Assembly: GCF_001761485.1 (NCBI RefSeq)
Contig: NC_090770.1
Coordinates: 1,364,001 to 1,428,000 of the forward strand
DNA: 64,000 bases
Direction of reading: 5' to 3'
DNA from: Yarrowia lipolytica
Taxonomy: Eukaryota; Ascomycota; Dipodascomycetes; Dipodascales
The position numbers were made by a program, and so were the translations under genes. The notes under the pieces are model-generated. The model was not told the origin of the DNA, did no database searches, and was given only the letters and a program-made list of their open reading frames with translations. Positions 18,263-28,364 of the stretch are shown here, one piece after another; position 1 is the first letter of the stretch, and each line of letters begins with the position of its first letter.

Positions 18263-18837
18263 ATCCTAGATTGTCACGTTCAAGGAGGCATATAGTCCTC
18301 TCGGAGGGTGGAATTGGCGAGATTAGAAGAAAATAGTTGTCATAACGGTTTTCTTCTTGTATGGTTCATCAAGCGAGAGTCTGGGTGATCTTTTAAGTGA
18401 TATGGTGTACTCGTTTTGTATATATGTATGGGAAAAGAGGAGACTTATATGGACGATATCAGAGTAGGACTGACGGCCGGAGACGGTTGGCTGATGAGTC
18501 AAAGTTGTACGATTGAGATGTACGATTGAGAAGAGTTCTGTTACAAAGAACATTTAGTGATTCAAAATGGGGAATTAATGGTCTGAATCACCAGAATACT
18601 CCGGGTTGTTTATTCTTATTGAACTACATTTCAGCTATTGTAATCATGGTAGGGCTACAGTAGTAAAGCAAGCACAAAGAACTCAGACTTGGGTTCTCAG
18701 AAGAGCGTATGACAGTCATAATACAATTTTTCCCTTTTTTCCGGGACTTTTTGGGGATTTTTCGCGGTATATTTTCCTTAAACGCTGCTCTTGTACCCTT
18801 TCCCACCCTTAGACGTCTGTAACGATTCAGAAGCTAG

Positions 18838-19148
18838 TCATAAGGTGTTATGATTAGTCATGTGCTTTGGCACGTGACTGGACGATGATGACGTCCGGAG
18901 GACGTCATGAGTGTGTCATTATGGATGGAATACTTTGGTATCGCGTGGCTAGGTCACCGTGGATAGTGACGTTGCTTTACCAGAGTTAGGGTTGAGATGC
19001 CTGTATACATAGCCACCCACTCGCAAGTATGTAAGTAAAAGTTATGTTTATACGACTTCCGGGGACTCGTACTATTGGTGTTATTGCTCCGCTCCGTACC
19101 TAGGGATATCTTGAGGATTGACCCATTCCCCGATCCGTTAACAACGTT
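18838..19148. mobile_element. Possible solo LTR fossil upstream of tRNA-Asp
   Basis: A block starting TCATAAGGTGTTATGATTAG lies about 318 bp upstream of tRNA-Asp. A related block starts the same way 308 bp upstream of tRNA-Pro (47549). The two share, in order, the start phrase, ACGTGAC, a GTTTAT..CG..ACTTCCG phrase and GTACCYC-like words. Position-specific insertion next to Pol III genes fits Ty3/gypsy-type LTRs, of which Yarrowia has Tyl6. The copies are well diverged, so the insertions are old. The ends are not resolved. Confidence 0.35.
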
Positions 19149-19155
19149 CATCCTT

Positions 19156-19244
19156 TCCGCAATAGTTTAGTTGGCTAGAATTTCCGCCTGTCAGGACACT
19201 TGTTCAGCACGCGGGGGACCGGAGTTCAATTCTCCGTTGCGGAG
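19156..19244 (+). tRNA. tRNA-Asp (GTC), intron-containing
   Basis: Acceptor TCCGCAA pairs with TTGCGGA, discriminator G. Anticodon stem TCCGC/GCGGG surrounds a loop starting CTGTC, giving anticodon GTC and an intron of about 16 nt. The B box is GAGTTCAATTC. A T-rich terminator follows (tttctttttg). A second Asp gene with a slightly different intron and one base less in the D loop lies on the minus strand at 57452-57539. Confidence 0.9.
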
Positions 19245-19640
19245 TTTCTTTTTGCTCGCATTCTCCCTTTTCGTCTGTATTCCGCGAGACTTTTTACCGC
19301 CGTCTCAGCATTGTCTTGGTCAGCATTTTTTCCCCCCATTTTTTGCGTTAAACTTCCGCTAAACGAGATGAGCTGAAACGTTAAATATTTTGGAGGTTTT
19401 TTCTAAAAAAAAAAGGTGTTGAATGATCCATAATCCAGGATTATCCGTCATATATAGATTTAGTAACTTGTATGGCATCTTTACTCACTCTGAGCTCAAC
19501 AGTTTGTGTCTCCTTTTAATCTCCCACGTCTTGGCACTGAACCCACTCTGAATATTAAGTTTTCGTGCTGAAAAAAAAAAAAAAAAAGTGAAAAAAAAAA
19601 TTAGTGTCATGCTGAGAGCCAGCAAGGATATGAAAAAGAA

Positions 19641-19723
19641 AGCCCGACGTGGGGCTTGAACCCACAGCCTTGAGATGACCTTGGAATAAGAGTCTCACGC
19701 TCTACCGATTGAGCTAGCCAGGC
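19641..19723 (-). tRNA. tRNA-Lys (CTT), intron-containing
   Basis: Acceptor GCCTGGC pairs with GTCGGGC (two wobble pairs). A box TAGCTCAATCGG and B box GGTTCAAGCCC are present. Anticodon stem TGAGA/TCTCA surrounds a 17-nt loop beginning CTCTT, so the anticodon is CTT with a short 10-nt intron. A pyrimidine-rich terminator (TTTCTTTTTC) follows at 19631-19640 on the minus strand. Confidence 0.9.
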
Positions 19724-20058
19724 TTGGTTGAGAAAACCGAAAATGTAGTCTTTACCATGTGAATTGTTGCCTATAAGCTGCTCATTAGAGTAAAAAAAAT
19801 GCTTGAAACGCAGGAAAAACGATGGAAACATGTTCTCTGATTACTTCCCCAGTCCTCAGTATTGTTCAGCCACTTGTACAAATACAAGTGTTGTACCTGT
19901 TACAAGAGAATGAGGACATGTAAAAAATAATTAAGGAAAACCCGATTAAGGTTCGGAATTTTCACAGCTTCTTTTTACAAAACCTGTTTGACGAACGCAT
20001 ACCCAAAGGATGTGCAACAAAACATATGTTTGAAATGGGATCTGAAACAAAAAGAAAT

Positions 20059-20145
20059 GGGCCCAACCGGGAATTGAACCCGGGACCTCTCGCAAATTGC
20101 TCAGGAACACCCTAAGCGAGAATTATACCACTAAACCATCGGGCC
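20059..20145 (-). tRNA. tRNA-Pro (AGG), intron-containing
   Basis: Acceptor GGCCCGA pairs with TTGGGCC, discriminator C. Anticodon stem CTCGC/GCGAG surrounds a loop beginning TTAGG, giving anticodon AGG and a 15-nt intron (TGTTCCTGAGCAATT). The sequence is identical, intron included, to the plus-strand gene at 47857-47943. Confidence 0.92.
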
Positions 20146-21079
20146 ACGTGAATAAGATATTTGCTCTCACCCAGGCTCAAGAACGCGAAAAACGCGTTTC
20201 TTTAAAAGAATCATTAGAATAAAGAAAAAAAAACAAAAAAACAGCCAGTCAAGAAATGAAACAGAAAAAAAAAAAACAAAAAGAAAAAACACAGAAAGAA
20301 TACATCGACAAGCGAGCACGAATGTCATGCGTTCTTTTTAACAACTTTGGGGCTATAACAGGCCTCAATTGGCTGAAATGTACTTCCCTTGAATAAAAAT
20401 GAACATTAGATTTTTGTTTATAAAAACGTTTAGTTTCCTAAAATTAAAATGATAAACACGAATCTAAAAATAAGAAAAAAAAAACAAACAAACCAACAAT
20501 TTTGTGACTTTCAGGTCCCGCAGTAGAAACAAGAGAGCGGATGAAACTGGAAGCACACGACACACCGTCAGCAAGACATTTTGGATACTGCAGGTCGTTT
20601 GTTAGATTGTCCCATAATCTGCTATTGGTCAAGAATGATCAAGGAGATGAGAGAACGAGGTTGTGCGACAAGTGCCAATGGTTCATGAAAGGGACCACAG
20701 CCAAAAAAAAAAAAGTTCTCAAGCAGCTGCCTGGACCTACGAAGATCTGGTCGGAAATTTCGAAGGATTTTGGGTCAGTCGAGGCTCCGAAAGTCAAGGA
20801 ACCGATTCCATAATGTATGGGTGATCCACTAAGGAATGTGCGAATCTGTACAGTACTTGACAACTCTTCCGATACCGCGGAGTATCCCCACCAGATGGAC
20901 GCTTGGCTAAACAAGATGAAGATGGTATAAAACGTAGAGATGTCAGCGATAGAGACGACTTTCCGCTCCAGCAGGCCCAATAGCTGACTTTTTGGGCAAC
21001 AAAGGCGCTCTCGATCTACCTCTACACGGCTCTCTGACGGCTAACCAGAATCGGTCCTGTCTCGAGGTATTCAACGCGA
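20146..21079. other. AT-rich spacer and short ORF
   Basis: 20215-20300 is a poly-A/AAC-rich tract. A 90-codon plus frame from the ATG at 20541 has a Lys-rich tail and a CDKC motif but no recognised domain. Stop-rich, protein-like sequence starting near 20960 leads into the relic listed next. Confidence 0.4.
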
Positions 21080-21811
21080 TAGGAGAAACAGGACATTTCA
21101 AGCCGCCACCTCAGCACCAGTCTGCTGTTTTTCGTGCTCAGAGCCAGTGTGGCCTTTGCATACAATGAAGTATATATCTTCGACGCCAAATCGCGCAAGA
21201 AGTCGACTTCCAACGCGAATCAGGGCGAGTTCGCAGAGTCAGCCGCCAGACCGAACAGCTGCCTGGACTAAAAGGCCCATGAGGAGGACCAGGACATGGA
21301 ACTGGAGATTATCGGGTCTTGAAAGGTGGAACAGTGCCTTAGTCCAGTCCCTGAAGCCTTTGGGGACCATCAATATGACAAATATTATTCCAACGCTGCT
21401 CCTGATCTAATGAGAACCCCCAAGGCAAGTTCATCGGTCCAGGAACCACCACAGGCGCATCTGAGATCGTCCGGCAACAGTTACCACAACTCGCAGCATT
21501 TCAATGGCTACTTTGCCGTTTCCCAGCCTCCTTTCATACCCAGAAAGTTGCTGCGAGACGAATTTGGGTCCAAAACGCTCTCAAGCCAGAGTGCCTTCCA
21601 ATGGTCCCACATTTCTGCAGAAACCTCTCAAAGGCCCAGTCGTCTCCAGAAGCTCAGAAAGAAGGTCACCGAGGGTATTTACAACGCCTTTCACAGAAAC
21701 TACAAGCCTCCTTCTACGGTTGTGCCTGAAACGTCGTTTGATGCGTCTCATCAGGAGCCTCAGGGTCGAACTCAGTCTGTTTTCCATGGATACAGGAGTT
21801 ATGGGGACTAA
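21080..21811 (+). pseudogene. Remnant of a membrane-protein gene, MARVEL-like
   Basis: One frame reads LLFFVLRASVAFAYNEVYIF then DAKSRKKSTSN. That is a last transmembrane helix followed by a basic juxtamembrane stretch typical of fungal MARVEL-domain proteins. A long Ser/Pro/Gln-rich cytosolic tail follows, ending at 21811. The frame has in-frame stops at about 21269 (TAA) and 21320 (TGA); weaker membrane-like sequence upstream (TFWATKALSIYLYTAL near 20980) carries more. It is therefore a decayed gene. The 3' 160 codons are still open. The family assignment rests on the helix-plus-basic pattern alone. Confidence 0.4.
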
Positions 21812-22252
21812 GAGAGCAAAAGTTACGAAGATGAGTTGTTTACTGAGAATGGACTACGACAGATACATGGGTCATCAGCCGGATCATGCTGTATGGCGAT
21901 CTAGCTCGGTTGTAACAATGAAGAAAGCACAATTGAAAAGACCCGCTTTTTCAAGTAATAACCCACAAGGCAAGTCATTCAAAAATACCAATGGTACTTT
22001 ATGAAGGCCCTAGAAGGTATAAAATTAGCAGCTATGCTGCCTCCTTCTTGTACACTCGGACAGACACGAGCTTGGTTGATGGAACTACACTAGCGACCTG
22101 AAAGGTCAAATTAAACCTACCAATGATATCACCTATTAATCTAGGGGTATATATACGTTTCTATCATCATAATTAGCACAATATTTCTCCTTTTGTTTCC
22201 CTCAAACCCTCCTCACAAGACATATATCCCTCCTTATCCTCGAAATTCCACA
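21812..22252. other. Spacer before tRNA-Phe
   Basis: No gene seen. A second open frame overlaps from the preceding relic to 22004 without domain features. Confidence 0.5.
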
Positions 22253-22343
22253 GCGGATTTAGCTCAGATGGGAGAGCGCCAGACTGAAGTCTCTCTTCGG
22301 TCCTGAAATCTGGAGGTCCTGTGTTCGATCCACAGAATTCGCA
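22253..22343 (+). tRNA. tRNA-Phe (GAA), intron-containing, copy 1
   Basis: The 73-nt mature sequence begins GCGGATTTAGCTCAGATGGG. Anticodon stem CCAGA/TCTGG surrounds a loop beginning CTGAA; the intron is 18 nt (TCTCTCTTCGGTCCTGAA). The exons are identical to copy 2 at 34245, while the introns, also 18 nt there, are almost wholly different. A TCTTTTT terminator follows. Confidence 0.93.
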
Positions 22344-23688
22344 GTCTTTTTGCCACTGCTGTTATTCTTTTTTGCTCTTTTTGCAACTTCTCCTGAACAG
22401 TTTCAGATGTGGTAGGTTCCTTTACTTGTAGTTTTGGGGTGTGTGGTGAAGTGAGGTGTTGAAGTGAGGTGGTGAAGTGTTTGTTAGTCTCAAGATATAT
22501 ATGTTGAAACCATTTCTGTATTATATTCTGTGGTAGTAGCGCTTTAGCATCAACTGACACTCCCATCCGATGTCTAGAAGTGAGCCAAAGAGATACTTGT
22601 ACCTTACCTGAACTAGAATGAATCATTGGATATACAGCCGCCCAAGGATGCCGTACGATACCATCTAATCACCTCATTGTCTTTCTCACTTCCCGTTTCC
22701 CATCTCCATAGACAGTCAAACTTCTTCAGATCTGGGTAGTAGGACAATGCCAACAGAGCCTTTCAAAACTGGGTTCTAAGAAGCAGATACATCTGTCTCA
22801 ATGTCGATAATTCTGGTGTATTCCGCCTCCCTGTACATATATTCTGGAGATCGATTCAGGGACAGTTGAGTCGGGCCTTCAGGTATCCTGGAGGAAAGAA
22901 ACAAACGAAAGATCAGATAAATCCGCCACTGTGAACCACCAAAGCCGATGTTTCGGAAAAGTATGAGCAGTGGACCTGCTTGTCGGAGATGTTGATGTAC
23001 TGTACTGTACCAAGGGATATCGTTGGAGCAGAAGCCGTTGTTCTAGCCCCAAGAAAGCAGAAGACCACGTTATCGGGCTTGGTGGGCATGTAAAACTGGT
23101 TGATGGACACCTCTCCAGCAGTAGGAGGAGAAGAGGGTTGAAGAGATAAATGCAGCGTTACGAACTCGGGGTTTCCAGAAGTGAAAAAATTAACTACAAG
23201 AGTCTTGTTCGTTGACCGTAGTGAAGAGTAACAGCAAGTGTCCCGTGACAACAGCGTACAGGTACAATATTGACATTAAATGGTTATAAAGACCGGCATA
23301 ATAAAGAGGGCTGTTATATGAGCTTTTTTTTTATTTACAATCTGTGAAATAAGTCGAATCTCCTGGGTCCTACAAACCAGGGAGACAAAATCTGGTCTTT
23401 CGGAGATTAGCGGAGATTAGCGGAGTTAGGGGAATATAATCAGATAATTTGTGTAGATGGTGTAGAGACTTTCGTGAATTTGAGACCAAGACGCGCAATG
23501 AAATTGCTTTTTTAAACAGATTGGTAATTTCAGCAATGAACGGTACTTTGGTTCTTCTCCGATATACCATCTACAACACTTAGTCTAATTGTGCCACTCT
23601 ATCCACCAACTTGTCATTATAACAACCTGTGCTGTGTGTTTTACACTTGCTCGATATCATCTAACGTCTCGTGTCAACTCCACTGGAC
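22344..23688. other. Spacer of 1.3 kb
   Basis: Short ORFs on the minus strand at 22264-22626 (overlapping the tRNA, spurious) and 22913-23251 have no family feature. There is a T-rich run near 23320 and a triple cggagattag-type repeat near 23400-23425. No supported gene. Confidence 0.5.
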
Positions 23689-24264
23689 ATGTCCCTCCGC
23701 AAAGAACTGGCTCAAAGATCCCTCGCTCGATCAGACTACATCTACGGCACCACCCTCCATCCCCATGAATACGAGCGGTATCTACACGAGTTGTATTACG
23801 CCCTGACCCATCATCCCACTGCTCTTACCACGAGATTGGCCCCCAACCAGCTGCTCCAGATGTTCTTCAACTCGTTTAGGATCACCATGGACAGAAACAT
23901 CCGGGTCATGAGAACGTTCTTCATCGATATCTTCCCCTCGCCCTTCATTCAATACAGTATCCACGACATGGTAAGGGCGGTAGGATGGGCTGTGGAATCG
24001 TTCCGGAAAGATCCCAGAACCCATCTACACGCTCTCCAAGTCATCCAGTACCACGAGGCAGATCTGGCTTCACTCATCGGCGTGCGCCCTGTGCTGTATC
24101 CGGTACCCGAACGAAGTCCGGAAGTTGTGTATCAACCGGAGGAACAGGGAGTTGACATTTTGGTGGGAAATCCATCGGAGGAGTATTTGGATCACCTGCT
24201 TCAGAACGACGGAGACGTTCAGGAGTTGGAGATTCTACTTAGATGTGCCAGCTTGGACAGTTAA
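23689..24264 (+). CDS. Hypothetical conserved-looking protein, 191 aa
   Basis: Uninterrupted 192-codon frame from the ATG at 23689 (context ctggacatgtcc), with GC-rich, C-ending codons like the other genes of the window. The product is helical and Tyr/His-rich (YDYIYGTTLHPHEYERYLHE-like N terminus), with RNIRVMRTFFIDIFPSPFIQ in the middle and an acidic C terminus. There is no signal peptide, membrane segment or known motif. It is the only clean ORF in the 11-32 kb gene-poor block. I do not recognise the family. Confidence 0.6.
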   Translation: MSLRKELAQRSLARSDYIYGTTLHPHEYERYLHELYYALTHHPTALTTRLAPNQLLQMFFNSFRITMDRNIRVMRTFFIDIFPSPFIQYSIHDMVRAVGWAVESFRKDPRTHLHALQVIQYHEADLASLIGVRPVLYPVPERSPEVVYQPEEQGVDILVGNPSEEYLDHLLQNDGDVQELEILLRCASLDS

Positions 24265-24374
24265 CAGTGTGAAATGATGGTGTGTACAGTGAATGAGATG
24301 AGAACGACGGGGGACGTAGTAAAAAGCTACTCATTCCAAAACTAAGTGAGTAGGGTGTGTTTCCAGACAAAAAA

Positions 24375-24540
24375 ATCACTGATCAGCTAGAAGCTATGGG
24401 AATCAAACCCACATATGTTCCTCCACTGTCAGTTCTCGTAGAACATGACATGGACAAGGAATTGAAACCTGCAACCCTCGATTACAAACCAAGTTGACTG
24501 GGAGTCGAAAGCCCTCCATTGGCCACCACATCAGTGATAT
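24375..24540 (-). repeat. Decayed copy of the 167-bp tRNA-Trp unit (copy 2)
   Basis: It has the same boundaries as copy 1: ATATCACTGATGTGG at its 5' end and CTGATCAGTGAT followed by T7 at its 3' end. The tRNA-Trp part has small indels in the D arm (TGGC-CAATGG), anticodon loop (CTCCCA), T arm (GGTTTCAATTCC) and elsewhere, so it cannot encode a normal tRNA. The second part keeps the GTTCT...AGAAC hairpin and a T-arm-like stem with different paired bases (GTGGG/CCCAT instead of GGGGG/CCCCT). Confidence 0.75.
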
Positions 24541-24958
24541 GTTGCAACGGAATTCTGGCCTCCAAATGGATGTGAGATCTGTTAGTCAGGACCAGCCTGA
24601 ATATCACCGTGAAATTGCAAATTAGGTGCTGGACCGATTTTCTGACCCTTGCAGTCCCCAACTAAAAAATATATTTGTTGAAATCACAACGAGAATACTC
24701 ATTTGGATTTCCGATTTTTTCGCGAAGAAAATTCACAAAGTTTCGGAAATTCTAGTTTCCAAAGATGTTGCAAAAACATAACTCCTGGTTTCTTGGTTCT
24801 AGTTGGTCATGGGCATCTGCTTAACACGCAATCGGCAGTTCGACCTGCCCAGAAAATCACTTTTTGTCAAGCAGATGTTGTTATTTGTTTTTCCAGGCGT
24901 TTTCTGTCTTTTTTGTCATATCTTTTGGTTGGTGACAGAAATCTCCGATTACCCTTTC

Positions 24959-25016
24959 CACCCTCTAGCAGTCACCGTCCACCCTCTAGCAGTCACGTCC
25001 ACCCTCTAGCAGCCAC
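24959..25016. repeat. Minisatellite (caccctctagcagtcacgtc)n
   Basis: Three copies of 19-20 bp with one imperfect unit. Confidence 0.85.
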
Positions 25017-25230
25017 ATAACCACCCCTCAAGCAGTCCAATTGGGTGTATAAAAACGACTTTCTGACCAAGTTCACAGTCGCGAACTCCCAATTTGGCAC
25101 TTTCAAAAACAGTTTACACAAGTTGGACGTCTTCCAGTTCTGATGGGTTTTTCCGCTAGTCTACAGTTGTTCATGGGTGGATCAGATCTCCGGATTATGC
25201 TAAAGGTTTGAACCAATGGCCCTTTTCGCC

Positions 25231-25342
25231 ATAAATTGATTTTTTTCAAACCAAAAAAACCACTTTCAGATGTTAGTACAATTTTTCGCCATAATTGGCA
25301 TTTTTTTCAAACCCAAAAAACACTTTCAGATTTTAGTACAAT
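25231..25342. repeat. Imperfect direct duplication of about 53 bp
   Basis: The phrase atttttttcaaaccaaaaaa..cactttcagatgttagtacaatt occurs twice in tandem, separated by a shared ttcgccataa word. Confidence 0.8.
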
Positions 25343-25875
25343 TGATATAATCCCCAGGATACAACCCCCTTCCTCGTCAATAGAGCAATATATTTTTATA
25401 TATATTTTTATATATTTTTTATATTTTTCTTATTAAAATGAAAAATTAAGGTTTCTACAAAAACTCACCTGCATAATCGGGAAGATTCAAGTCGTGATAA
25501 GTAGTTATGCTCAGACCCCAAAATCAGCCCTAATTGTTACAGAATGTTCCTTCCCGAACAGTCATAAGCACCTTCTCTCAAACTTCAAACACGTCATCAT
25601 TCAACGCCTCTTGCAGTTCAGTCACGTGTCACTCACAGAACCGCTCACGAATGGAAAGAACCAACAAAGAGCCTGGATTGGAGGTGCCGAAAGAGTCGAT
25701 GGTGTGCTCAGTAAGACATTTGTGATGCGATAAGACGAAATCAACGAATTTGCAGCTGAGTGTGAGTTTGCTTTTGAATTGATATGATCACGCAAAGTGA
25801 AAGATCACAGCGAGAGAGCGATGCGATGCTGTTGGGAACCGCCGCCTATACCGAGTCGATTTTCATGTTTACCCT

Positions 25876-26841
25876 ATGTCTAATCACTTTCACCACCCGG
25901 ACCTCGGCAGAACAGAGCTACGAATCTACAACATACCTCACAACCACAAAACCGACCTCTCCAATCTTACCCCTGGAATATCTGCTTTGATTGAACAGAC
26001 TCGACGGGACCAGCACGGGCGAGTACCCACAGAAGGCTACCATGTTCCCCCGAGCCGTCAGACTCGACGCTTGGAGGTCAGACGGCTCAACTCTCAGCGC
26101 AGCGGACAGGGGGTTTCAATTCAGGCAACCTTTTTTAAATGGAAGAAGGAGAATAAGACCTAGCAAAGTGATGACGGGGTCTCGGCATGAGAGGTGGAAT
26201 TGCATTTGGAAGGACAGCAATGGTAAGCCCTGAAAGTCTATGTGATGGGCTCCTCGTTTTCAGAGACTGTTTGGAGGACCTCCGATAATCAACGGTGAGA
26301 CAAGTAGGATCATGATCACAATTTTTTTAGAGATCCTGATTTCGATGAACCGTTTTCACTTGTGCAACTGGCCAGAGATGCAGGGTAACCTGATGAAGAA
26401 ATGGATGCTATTGACAAGGCATATCTCTCTTCCCAAGTGGATGACAGAGCTTCTGCACCGCACCTTCTACCTCGATTGGAGACATTCAGCTCGGTTGACT
26501 TATTGGAAAAGTATTTACAGAACTTTTCAAACACCTACAAGAGCCCTGAAGGCGGTGGGAACTTTTACTTCGCTTGGGTTAGAACTTTCCACAAGACTTT
26601 CACATCAACAACTGATCCACGACAACCACCCAGCGGATCGAGTTCTCATGCCACAAGTACGAGGAAGCATGGAATACAAAAATGGCATCGTAGAGGAATG
26701 TCCTGTGCGTGTGGTAGCTATAAGAACGAGGAGAACAAGTGCCACTTGTGCCACCTCCAATCCACTTATCTCCTTTTATCAGACGGTTACAATCACGATT
26801 CAGAAGGGGCGGCTTGCATTCGATATCCGCGTCAGACATAA
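25876..26841 (+). pseudogene. Remnant of a host gene, family unknown
   Basis: The frame from the ATG at 25876 gives a basic protein of 95 codons (LGRTELRIYNIPHNHKTDLS, then RRLEVRRLNSQRSGQG). From about 26330 a second frame reads DPDFDEPFSLVQLARDAG, a stop near 26387, then 147 codons including a Cys-rich segment (CACGSYKNEENKCHLCHL). GT...AG pairs at 26222-26262 and 26293-26332 could be introns but lack a Yarrowia-like GTGAGT donor and branch point. It could be a spliced gene or a relic. Confidence 0.3.
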
Positions 26842-28279
26842 AAGAGAGCATGAGGATCTGACAAGATACTAAGAGACCCCTGTTGGTGATTGATGAGGGT
26901 TTTGATATTAGAAGAATGCGGGCTTGTAATAATGAGCCTGATTCAACTTACACATTGATTTGTGTGAAGAATAGATCTCTGGTCGCATAGTCGAGACCGC
27001 AACCAGTTTGAACAATCCTGATGGAGATGATGAAATTCTTAGGAAGGACGAAGACATTATTAAGGAGTTGCAAGTGATTTATAAGCCTATAATGGAACTG
27101 GGCTGTACGTTCACTTCTAATAGGATGAACAATCGTGGCCTTTTACGACATCAAAATTGTTTGTGCACTGAGAGAATCGAACCAATATGCAGTGAATGCC
27201 TCAGTCGAGGAACTATTCATCCTTTGCACCTAACTGGAGATCTATCGGCTGTTGAATTTGATAGCCATCGAAGTATACGAATCGGTACAATACGACTATT
27301 GTCAACTGTAACAGTCAGCTATTCCAGCTCATCTGTCAGGCACCTCCTTGACCCCTTACCCAACTCCATTGCACTATTCAGAGGAAACTTGAAATTTGGA
27401 CATGGAGGACGAGCAAGTCGGAGTCTCAGAGTTCTGAAGAGCACCATGAGATACAAAAGATTGTAGATCATCATGAAATGTGGTTGGCAGAGTGTTCATA
27501 GGACTGCTCACGGTACTCTCTAGCTACAGTATATACTTCCAAGTACACAGTGAAGATACAGTACAAATAACTTGACTAGCCATCAATAATGAAGGGTGTC
27601 TATTAGGAGTTTGAAAAAGAGTCGTTAATTGAATGAGGCTCTCATGTATGTTACTGTGGTTGGGTTCCGCGGTGTGCTCACCATGAAGAATGAGCTTGGA
27701 GTAGTACCTTGTACATAGTGTCTGTTGGCTGAGAATGTACTCTGGTTGTTGTCACAAAGAATACTTTTGATGTCCGTAGACCTGGATATTGGAACCAGGG
27801 TGAACTCCGTATGTCCTTTCAGACGCCTGCTACCTCTATACAGGTGTTGCATACCGTCCATACTGCACTTTCCATCTCGTCAGCTACGATCAAGCAGTCC
27901 CGTATGTTTGGCAGAAAAGAATAATTCCCCGTATCAAGTCAATTGTAATAACTCCAGTTTCCTGTTTACTCGAAGAGAATCTCTTCCCTTGAATCTCGAC
28001 ACCATTGAACCACCACAATCCATCCTGAGCCTCAGGCATCAGACCTGAAAAGATCTTCGACCATATCTCGACCACCACAAGTCAGGATAGCACATATTAT
28101 CTGAATCTGTACACGACGCAGAACATCCGTGCATGGGCTATTTTGGTTGCACCGCTTTTTTTTTTTTTATTCTAATGATTCATTACAGCTATATACCTAG
28201 TAAGCCGGGTTATTGGTCGCCAGTATTACCAGTCAAACCAACCGAAGTCCGGGCCTGTGTTCTAACAAGTCACATCCGC
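26842..28279. other. Spacer with weak gene remnants
   Basis: The plus frame at 27008-27466 (no ATG start) and minus frames at 27625-28078 (EIWSKIFSGLMPEAQDGLWW then FNGVEIQGKRF, shifted into SRSTDIKSILCDNNQSTFSA) look protein-like but interrupted. None is assignable. A T12 run lies near 28158. Confidence 0.35.
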
Positions 28280-28364
28280 GGTTGTATAGTGTAGCGGTTA
28301 TCACCTTGGATTCTGAAGCATTCTTCGATTTCCAGTAACCCCGGTTCGATTCCGGGTACGACCT
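28280..28364 (+). tRNA. tRNA-Gln (CTG), intron-containing
   Basis: Acceptor GGTTGTA pairs with TACGACC, discriminator T. The D arm AGTGTAGCGGTTATCAC is typical of yeast tRNA-Gln. Anticodon stem TTGGA/TCCAG surrounds a loop beginning TTCTG, giving anticodon CTG and a 13-nt intron. The B box is GGTTCGATTCC. A TCTTTTT terminator follows. Confidence 0.9.

Larger units (their letters stand above)
24541..25875. other. Spacer with direct repeats
   Basis: It holds a 19-22 bp minisatellite (24959-25016), a 50-bp imperfect direct duplication (25231-25342) and an AT-only tract near 25390-25440. Short ORFs near 25494-25733 have no support. Confidence 0.5.
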
